Below are positions 58,807 to 64,000 of a stretch of DNA of 64,000 bases, piece after piece. Source of the stretch: Phytomonospora sp040655735 (GTDB taxonomy: Bacteria > Actinomycetota > Actinomycetes > Mycobacteriales > Micromonosporaceae); contig NZ_JBFAKK010000016.1 of the NCBI RefSeq assembly GCF_040655735.1, forward strand, positions 114,209-178,208, written 5' to 3'. Made by a program: the position numbers and the translations under genes. The notes beneath the pieces were generated by a model that saw only the letters and a list, made by a program, of their open reading frames with translations, had not been told where the DNA came from and did no database searches. The stretch's first letter is position 1. Each line of letters begins with the position of its first letter.

Positions 58807-61107
58807 ATGCTCGAAAACGAGCCGAAGCAGACAACGGGCGAACAGGCCGGACGGGCGGAGCGAGTGCTACCCGCTCCTGTCCTGTTCGTCGCGCCGGAGG
58901 CCGCACCCGCGGCCCCCCCGGCCGACGACCGTGCCCCCGCTGCTCGCAAACAGACCAGGTCCAAGAGCGCCGCCAAGGCAGACAAGCCGGCGGCCACGAC
59001 ACGCAAGAAGTCGCGTGGCGATGGGGAGCCCGACGAGGCTCCCGTCGCCGAAGCGGCGGAGCAGGCCCCGGCGGCCGAGGCTCCGGTCAAGCGCACCCGG
59101 CGTTCCCGCAAGGTCAAGGCGGCCGAGCCCGCCCCGGCCGAGGCCGCCGTCGAGTCGGAGGCCGCGGCCGACGATGACGACGACGACCAGGAGCTCGGCC
59201 CCGACGGTGTCCGGCGGCGTCGCCGCCGTGGCCGCCGTGGCCGTGGACGAGGCAAGGGCGCCTCGGAGCTCGACGGCGAGTTCGACGACGAGCCGCACGA
59301 CGAGGCCGACAACTCCCCGTCCAGCTCGGGCGAGGACAACGACGACGAGTCGGCCGACGCCGGTGACGGGGTGCGCAGGCGCCGTCGTCGCCGCCGCCGT
59401 TCCGACTCCGCCGAGGGCGGCGAGGACTCGCCGGTCGAGCCGGGAACCGACGTCGTGGTCAAGGTCCGCAAGCCGCGTCCCGTCGAGGACGAGGTGCAGG
59501 GACTGTCGGGCTCGACCCGCCTGGCCGCCAAGCGGCAGCGCAGGCGTGACGGCCGCGGCCAGCACCGCACGCGTCCGCAGATCCTCACCGAGTCGGAGTT
59601 CCTGGCACGCCGCGAGGCGGTGGACCGCCAGCTGGTGATCCGCCAGCTCGCCGAGCGCACCCAGATCGCCGTGCTCGAAGACGGCGTCCTGGTGGAGCAC
59701 TACGTCACCCGCTCCGGTGGGCAGGGCATGTCCGGCAACGTCTACCTGGGCAAGGTCCAGAACGTGCTGCCGAGCATGGAGGCGGCCTTCGTCGACATCG
59801 GGCGCGGGCGCAACGCCGTGCTGTACGCCGGCGAGGTCCAGTGGGACCGCACCGGCCTGGCCGGCCGGGCCCGCTCGATCGAGCAGGCGATGAAGTCCGG
59901 CGACTCGGTCCTGGTGCAGGTCACCAAGGACCCGATGGGTCACAAGGGCGCCCGCCTGACCAACCACATCGCGCTGTCGGGACGGCACCTGGTCTACGTG
60001 CCCAACGGCAACGCCTCCGGCATCTCCCGCAAGCTGCCCGACACCGAGCGCCGCCGCCTGCGGTCGGTCCTCAAGAAGCTCGTCCCCGAAGGAGCCGGCG
60101 TCATCGTGCGCACGGCCGCCGAGGGCGCGAGCGAGGACGAGCTGGCGCGCGACATCGAGCGCCTGAAGGCGCAGTGGGAGGAGATCGAGGGCAAGGTCTC
60201 CAAGGGCGGCGCCCCGGTGCTGCTCTACCAGGAGCCCGACCTCGTCACCCGCGTCGTCCGCGACGTGTTCAACGAGGACTTCCGCGAGCTGGTCGTCGAC
60301 ACCGACGAGGCCTACGACGAGGTGCGCGACTACCTGTCGGCGGTCTCTCCCGACCTGATGGACCGGCTCCACCGGCACACCGGGAAGGGCGACGTGTTCG
60401 CCGACATGCGCATCGAGGAGCAGCTCCTCAAGGCGCTCGACCGCAAGGTGTTCCTGCCCTCCGGCGGCCACCTCGTGCTCGACCGCACCGAGGCGATGAC
60501 GGTCATCGATGTCAACACCGGTAAGTTCACCGGTGAGGGCGGCAATCTCGAAGAGACCGTCACCCGCAACAACCTCGAAGCGGCCGAGGAGATCGTGCGC
60601 CAGTTGAGGCTGCGCGACATCGGCGGCATCGTGGTCATCGACTTCATCGACATGGTCCTGGAGGCCAACCGGGACCTGGTGCTGCGGCGCCTGACCGAGT
60701 GCCTCGGCCGGGACCGCACCAAGCACCAGGTCACCGAGATCACCTCGCTGGGTCTGGTCCAGATGACGCGCAAGCGCATCGGACAGGGCCTGCTCGAGGC
60801 GTTCAGCGAGGTCTGCGAGCACTGCAAGGGCCGAGGCGTGATCGTGCACCTCGACCAGCATGAGAAGCAGGGCGGCGGCGGAGGCAACGGCCAGTCGCAC
60901 GGCAAGGGCGGAGGCCGTCAGCAGCAGCAGGGCGGCGGCAAGAACGCCAAGTCGGAGAAGAAGGCCGAACGGAACAGCAAGAACGCCAAGGAGGCCACCG
61001 ATGGCCGGGCCTCCGAGGGTGCGCGGGACGCCGGTGACGGCAACGCGGCGGATGCGGTGGCGGTAGTCCTCGCAGGTAGCCGTAAAGTCACCGAACCGGC
61101 CCAGTGA
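58807..61107 (+). CDS. rne: Ribonuclease E/G
   Basis: A 766-residue endoribonuclease of mRNA decay and rRNA maturation. A long, disordered, charged N-terminal extension (about 1-255, with runs of Arg and Asp) precedes the S1 domain (near SGNVYLGKVQNVLPSMEAAF). Catalytic aspartates D568 (VIDVNTGK) and D612 (VVIDFIDM) and the zinc-link C670-x2-C673 (CEHCKGRG) are present. The extension at the N-terminus and a Gly/Gln/Lys tail are typical of actinobacterial RNase E. ATG at 58807 follows GGAG. Confidence 0.95.
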   Translation: MLENEPKQTTGEQAGRAERVLPAPVLFVAPEAAPAAPPADDRAPAARKQTRSKSAAKADKPAATTRKKSRGDGEPDEAPVAEAAEQAPAAEAPVKRTRRSRKVKAAEPAPAEAAVESEAAADDDDDDQELGPDGVRRRRRRGRRGRGRGKGASELDGEFDDEPHDEADNSPSSSGEDNDDESADAGDGVRRRRRRRRRSDSAEGGEDSPVEPGTDVVVKVRKPRPVEDEVQGLSGSTRLAAKRQRRRDGRGQHRTRPQILTESEFLARREAVDRQLVIRQLAERTQIAVLEDGVLVEHYVTRSGGQGMSGNVYLGKVQNVLPSMEAAFVDIGRGRNAVLYAGEVQWDRTGLAGRARSIEQAMKSGDSVLVQVTKDPMGHKGARLTNHIALSGRHLVYVPNGNASGISRKLPDTERRRLRSVLKKLVPEGAGVIVRTAAEGASEDELARDIERLKAQWEEIEGKVSKGGAPVLLYQEPDLVTRVVRDVFNEDFRELVVDTDEAYDEVRDYLSAVSPDLMDRLHRHTGKGDVFADMRIEEQLLKALDRKVFLPSGGHLVLDRTEAMTVIDVNTGKFTGEGGNLEETVTRNNLEAAEEIVRQLRLRDIGGIVVIDFIDMVLEANRDLVLRRLTECLGRDRTKHQVTEITSLGLVQMTRKRIGQGLLEAFSEVCEHCKGRGVIVHLDQHEKQGGGGGNGQSHGKGGGRQQQQGGGKNAKSEKKAERNSKNAKEATDGRASEGARDAGDGNAADAVAVVLAGSRKVTEPAQ

Positions 61108-61118
61108 CCACACGCACG

Positions 61119-61136
61119 CGGCCCCGTTTGGGGCCG
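61119..61136 (+). terminator. Short hairpin between rne and rplU
   Basis: Arms CGGCCCC / GGGGCCG with loop GTTT, 11 bases past the rne stop. Probably partial. A -10-like TACCCT (61152-61157) after it may start the rplU transcript. Confidence 0.5.
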
Positions 61137-61199
61137 GGTGCCGTCGTCAAGTACCCTTGTCGACGGCCTGAATTCGGATTCGAAGGAGAACAGCGTCCC

Positions 61200-61514
61200 A
61201 TGTACGCGATCGTCAAGACCGGCGGCAAGCAGTACAAGGTCGCCGAGGGCGACGTACTTGTGGTGGAGAAGCTCGAAGGCAAACCGGGCGACTCCCTGAC
61301 GCTGCCTGCCGTGCTGCTCGTCGACGAGGGCGCGGTGACGACCGACGCCGACCAGCTCGCCGGCGTGACCGTCAACGGTGAGCTCGTCGAGCACACCAAG
61401 GGCCCCAAGATCAAGATCCACAAGTTCAAGAACAAGACCGGATACCACAAGCGCCAGGGTCACCGCCAGCCGTTGACCCGCGTGAAGGTCACCGGCATCG
61501 ACAGCGGGAAGTAG
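61200..61514 (+). CDS. rplU: 50S ribosomal protein L21
   Basis: A 104-residue protein with the L21 start MYAIVKTGGKQYKVAEGD and the conserved end RQGHRQPLTRVKVTGI. It binds 23S rRNA near domain I together with L20. GAAGGAGAACAGCGTCCC precedes the ATG. The next gene, L27, starts 8 bases downstream, the near-universal rplU-rpmA order. Confidence 0.97.
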   Translation: MYAIVKTGGKQYKVAEGDVLVVEKLEGKPGDSLTLPAVLLVDEGAVTTDADQLAGVTVNGELVEHTKGPKIKIHKFKNKTGYHKRQGHRQPLTRVKVTGIDSGK

Positions 61515-61522
61515 GCGGCCAG

Positions 61523-61780
61523 ATGGCTCACAAAAAGGGTGCGTCGAGTTCGCGGAACGGTCGCGACTCCAACGCCAAGTCGCTGGGCGTCAAGCGCTTC
61601 GGTGGACAGCTCGTCAACGCCGGTGAGATCCTGGTCCGCCAGCGCGGCACCAAGTTCCACCCGGGTGACCAGGTCGGCCGCGGCAGCGACGACACGCTCT
61701 TCGCGCTTGCTCCCGGTCACGTTCAGTTCGGCACGAAGCGCGGTCGCAAGACCGTCAACATCGTCGCCGCCGAGAGCTAG
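61523..61780 (+). CDS. rpmA: 50S ribosomal protein L27
   Basis: An 85-residue protein. MAHKKGASSSRNGRDSNAK is the standard N-terminus that reaches toward the peptidyl transferase centre; there is no cleavable Firmicutes-type leader. Length and sequence are normal. It ends before a strong terminator that also lies upstream of obg. Confidence 0.97.
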   Translation: MAHKKGASSSRNGRDSNAKSLGVKRFGGQLVNAGEILVRQRGTKFHPGDQVGRGSDDTLFALAPGHVQFGTKRGRKTVNIVAAES

Positions 61781-61854
61781 GCCGCGGCCCGCGCCTCGCG
61801 CGGGTACGCAGCACCACGCCGGCCGGTCCCCGCGACCGTCGGCGCAGAACGTCC

Positions 61855-61893
61855 CACCCGGGTCGGGAGGTGTCACACCTCCCGACCCGGGTG
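61855..61893 (+). terminator. Intrinsic terminator of rplU-rpmA
   Basis: A 19-bp stem of arms CACCCGGGTCGGGAGGTGT / ACACCTCCCGACCCGGGTG with a minimal loop, followed by TTTTTC. It lies 74 bases past the rpmA stop and 42 before the obg start. Confidence 0.93.
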
Positions 61894-61935
61894 TTTTTCT
61901 TCCATCGAGTCTCGAACATGAGGGACAGTGGTCTC

Positions 61936-63360
61936 GTGACCAGCTTTGTCGATCGCGTCGTGCTGCACATCCAGGCCGGTAACGGCGGCCACGGGTGTGT
62001 CTCCATCCACCGCGAGAAGTTCAAACCCTTCGGCGGACCGGACGGCGGCACCGGAGGGCACGGCGGCAACGTCGTCCTGACCGTCGACCCGCAGGTGCAC
62101 ACGCTCCTGGACTTCCACTTCCGCCCGCACGCCAAGGCCACCAACGGCAAGGGCGGGCAGGGCTCCATGAAGAACGGGGCCAACGGCGAGGACCTCGTCC
62201 TCGGCGTGCCGGACGGGACGGTCGTGCAGACCACCGACGGCACGGTCCTCGCCGACCTGGTCGGCGCCGGCACCACCTACATCGCCGCGCAGGGCGGCCG
62301 GGGTGGTCGCGGCAACGCGGCCCTGGCCAACAGCAAGCGCCGCGCGCCGGGCTTCGCCGAGCTGGGGGAGCCGGGCGACGCCGCCGAGCTGGTGCTCGAA
62401 CTCAAGAGCGTCGCCGACGTCGGGCTCGTCGGGTTCCCGTCGGCGGGCAAGTCCTCGCTGATCTCGGTGCTGTCGGCGGCAAGGCCGAAGATCGCCGACT
62501 ACCCGTTCACCACCCTGGTGCCGAACCTGGGCGTGGTGCAGGCGGGCGACGAGACCTACACCGTCGCCGACGTCCCGGGCCTGATCCCGGGTGCGGCGCA
62601 GGGCAAGGGACTGGGCCTGGAGTTCCTGCGGCACATCGAGCGCTGCGCGGTCCTGGTCCACGTGATCGACTGCGCGAACCTGGAGTCGACGCGGGACCCG
62701 CTGTCGGACATCGACGCCCTCGAACACGAGCTGGCGGAGTACGGGGGACTGGCCGAGCGGCCGCGCCTGGTCGTGCTCAACAAGATCGACGTTCCCGACG
62801 CGCGGGACCTGGCCGAGTACGTGCGGGCCGACATCGAGGCGCGCGGACTCCCGGTGTTCGAGGTGAGCGCGGTGACCCATGAGGGGCTCAAACCGCTGAC
62901 CTACGCGCTGGGGGAGGCCGTCGCCGCGCACCGGGCAGCTCAGCCCGAGGTGGAGCCGACCCGGATCGTGCTGCGGCCGCCGGCGGTCGACGACGCCGAC
63001 TTCGTCATCGAGTTCGAGGCCGAGGACGAGATCTACGTGGTGAAGGGCGGCAAACCCGAACGCTGGGTCCGCCAGACCGACTTCAACAACGACGAGGCCA
63101 TCGGTTACCTCGCCGACCGGCTCGCGCGCCTGGGCGTCGAGGAGGCTCTGGCGAAGGCCGGCGCCACCCCGGGATGCCTCGTGCGGATCGGGACGCGGGA
63201 GTTCGACTGGCAGCCGACGTTGCCCAGCCTCCAGAGCCCCGTCGGTGCCCGCGGCACCGACCCGCGTCTGGACACCGACGAGCGCATCGGCGCAGCCGAG
63301 CGTCTTGAGGCGCGACGAGCGCGCCGAGCCGAGCTCCACGAAGAGCTCGAAGGCTCCTGA
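61936..63360 (+). CDS. obg: Obg family GTPase (CgtA)
   Basis: A 474-residue Obg, a GTPase of large-subunit ribosome assembly and stress control. The Gly-rich Obg fold is at the N-terminus (AGNGGHGCVSIHREKFKP). The G domain has the P-loop GFPSAGKSS (about 166), DVPGLI, NKID and SAVT. The C-terminal OCT domain (RIVLRPPAVDDADFVIEFE) and an Arg-rich end follow. GTG at 61936 follows GAGGGACA; ATG at 61918 is a possible alternative. The conserved rpmA-obg adjacency supports the call. Confidence 0.96.
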   Translation: MTSFVDRVVLHIQAGNGGHGCVSIHREKFKPFGGPDGGTGGHGGNVVLTVDPQVHTLLDFHFRPHAKATNGKGGQGSMKNGANGEDLVLGVPDGTVVQTTDGTVLADLVGAGTTYIAAQGGRGGRGNAALANSKRRAPGFAELGEPGDAAELVLELKSVADVGLVGFPSAGKSSLISVLSAARPKIADYPFTTLVPNLGVVQAGDETYTVADVPGLIPGAAQGKGLGLEFLRHIERCAVLVHVIDCANLESTRDPLSDIDALEHELAEYGGLAERPRLVVLNKIDVPDARDLAEYVRADIEARGLPVFEVSAVTHEGLKPLTYALGEAVAAHRAAQPEVEPTRIVLRPPAVDDADFVIEFEAEDEIYVVKGGKPERWVRQTDFNNDEAIGYLADRLARLGVEEALAKAGATPGCLVRIGTREFDWQPTLPSLQSPVGARGTDPRLDTDERIGAAERLEARRARRAELHEELEGS

Positions 63361-63369
63361 CCAGCCACG

Positions 63370-63403
63370 ACACCGGGGCGGACGCATAGTCCGACCCCGG
63401 TGT
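63370..63403 (+). terminator. Terminator of obg
   Basis: Stem ACACCGGGGCGGAC / GTCCGACCCCGGTGT with one bulged A and loop GCATA, 9 bases after the obg stop. No long T-run. Confidence 0.75.
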
Positions 63404-63574
63404 TCGGGTACCTGAACCCCTACCGTAAATTTCTCTCTGCCCGCGGGAAACCGGACGGGCCAGGGAGAAAGGCGCAAGCCGCTCAACCTGGACCGGCAGG
63501 ACCGCAGGCCAACCCAACTCTCCGACCCGTCAGGGTTCGAGAAGGGTGCGCACTCAGGAGGCGAAGTCCCCTAG

Positions 63575-63603
63575 TTGCGGGCCTGGATCGAAGATGGTAG
63601 GCT
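63575..63603 (+). promoter_or_regulatory. Candidate vegetative promoter upstream of the rRNA operon
   Basis: TTGCGG (63575-63580) and TAGGCT (63598-63603) with a 17-base spacer match the actinobacterial housekeeping sigma consensus. It is placed some 370 bases before the conserved leader motif. Confidence 0.6.
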
Positions 63604-63714
63604 TGAGGGGTTGCGCCAAAACGAGGTTCGAGAAGAGCTCACACTCTGATCGAAGATCGCGGAGGCGGTGCGAGACGCTAGACCGGCAGCCGCCGGATCC
63701 GAGCGAAGGCCCGC

Positions 63715-63745
63715 GAAACGGGCCGGAAAACGGGTCTGGTAAGGT
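63715..63745 (+). promoter_or_regulatory. Promoter-like module, copy 1
   Basis: A 31-base module ending in the -10-like TAAGGT (63740-63745). It matches copy 2, 97 bases downstream, at 25 of 31 positions without gaps. There is no TTG-type -35; a GAAACGGG block takes its place. Confidence 0.5.
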
Positions 63746-63811
63746 TCACCGGGCTAGGGCGAGGGAAACCGAGCCAGTCTAGCACGAAGATCGGGACCGA
63801 GCAAGACCCCG

Positions 63812-63842
63812 GAAACGGGGCCGAAAACGGGCCTGATAGAGT
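63812..63842 (+). promoter_or_regulatory. Promoter-like module, copy 2
   Basis: Ends in TGATAGAGT, an extended -10-like element (TAGAGT at 63837-63842). GAAACGGGGCCGAAAACGGG precedes it, as in copy 1. Tandem promoters are normal for actinobacterial rRNA operons. Confidence 0.5.
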
Positions 63843-63848
63843 AAGCGA

Positions 63849-63905
63849 GCAAGACCGGAAAGACAAGCAAGACAGCAAGACAGCGAGACGGTAACACGGC
63901 AAGAC
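63849..63905 (+). repeat. GCAAGAC repeats in a T-poor rRNA leader
   Basis: GCAAGAC occurs at 63849, 63867, 63875 and 63899, with a further copy at 63801 and a GCGAGAC variant at 63883. The stretch is nearly free of T and so poorly folded as RNA. Confidence 0.7.
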
Positions 63906-63968
63906 AAAACAAGAGAAAACCTGCCAGTCGGGTTCAGGACTTAGGTCTCGGGCTTTGGTGTGGGTGTG

Positions 63969-63987
63969 TTGTTTGAGAACTCAACAG
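63969..63987 (+). promoter_or_regulatory. Conserved rRNA leader (antitermination/processing) motif
   Basis: TTGTTTGAGAACTCAACAG is characteristic of leaders upstream of 16S rRNA in actinobacteria, associated with antitermination and processing. It ends 13 bases before the window edge. Confidence 0.85.
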
Positions 63988-64000
63988 GGTGTTTTTGGTC

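Larger units (their letters stand above)
63361..64000 (+). other. Intergenic region and leader of an rRNA operon
   Basis: A gene-free 640 bases after obg: terminator, a good promoter, two related promoter-like modules, a T-poor leader with repeated GCAAGAC, then the conserved leader motif. The 16S rRNA gene should begin within about 200 bases past the window edge. Confidence 0.8.

Noticed and set aside
58867..61113. A 748-codon open frame antisense to rne
   Set aside because: RNase E on the plus strand has all catalytic motifs; the antisense product matches nothing and has no ribosome site.
61120..61180. A ribosomal-protein autoregulatory leader for rplU
   Set aside because: Only a small hairpin and the near-palindrome CCGTCGTCAAG/CTTGTCGACGG are present; neither resembles a known L21 leader closely enough to call.

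Overview
The window is high-GC (about 70% by eye) DNA from an actinomycete. Evidence: GTG starts with GGAGG-type ribosome binding sites, type VII (ESX) secretion genes, the actinobacterial order radical SAM pair - rne - rplU - rpmA - obg, and an actinobacterial rRNA leader motif at the right edge. A filamentous non-mycobacterial actinomycete (for example a Glycomycetaceae or Micromonosporaceae relative) is plausible, but genus cannot be fixed from these genes.

Bases 1-55,700 form an unusually large ESX superlocus. (A) 1-12,105: the 3' end of an eccC, a WXG100 pair, a convergent mycosin, a DUF4126 membrane protein, and a duplicated accessory cassette. Each cassette copy holds an EspC-like small protein, an EspA-like protein with a hydrophobic region, a two-TM protein with two PEGA-like beta domains, and a pair of YbaB-fold proteins. 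(B) 13,271-28,987: eccB, mycP, eccD, a complete eccC, a WXG100 pair, and two substrate pairs of a small YxxxE protein with a large Gly-rich protein, plus an AAA ATPase and a lipoprotein. (C) 30,502-44,652: two tandem mycosins, a second eccB, a third WXG100 pair, a second eccD and a third eccC. Next comes a probable secreted alpha/beta hydrolase followed by two related small proteins, one soluble and one a lipoprotein. (D) 44,805-51,291: a third substrate pair with a Pro-rich tail, a fifth mycosin, eccE and a Pro-rich protein of unknown role. (E) 51,401-55,706: four single-TM proteins with Pro/Gly-rich cytoplasmic tails and DUF3558-like two-cysteine outer domains.

In total the window holds three eccC (one partial), two eccB, two eccD, one eccE, five mycP and six WXG100 genes. 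At least two, probably three, systems are interleaved and may share EccE. EccC, EccB, EccD and EccE would form the membrane channel, and MycP the periplasmic-side protease. WXG100 pairs and the large/small pairs are the likely cargo. The duplicated cassette and the hydrolase locus are the strongest candidates for undescribed systems.

Bases 55,835-63,360 are housekeeping: a radical SAM protein and its DUF2344 partner, RNase E, ribosomal proteins L21 and L27, and the GTPase Obg. The last 640 bases hold a terminator, promoter-like modules and the leader of an rRNA operon whose 16S gene should start just outside the window. No tRNA, CRISPR, insertion sequence or phage gene was seen. Coordinates include stop codons. 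All family assignments are from reading sequence and motifs; no database search was run.
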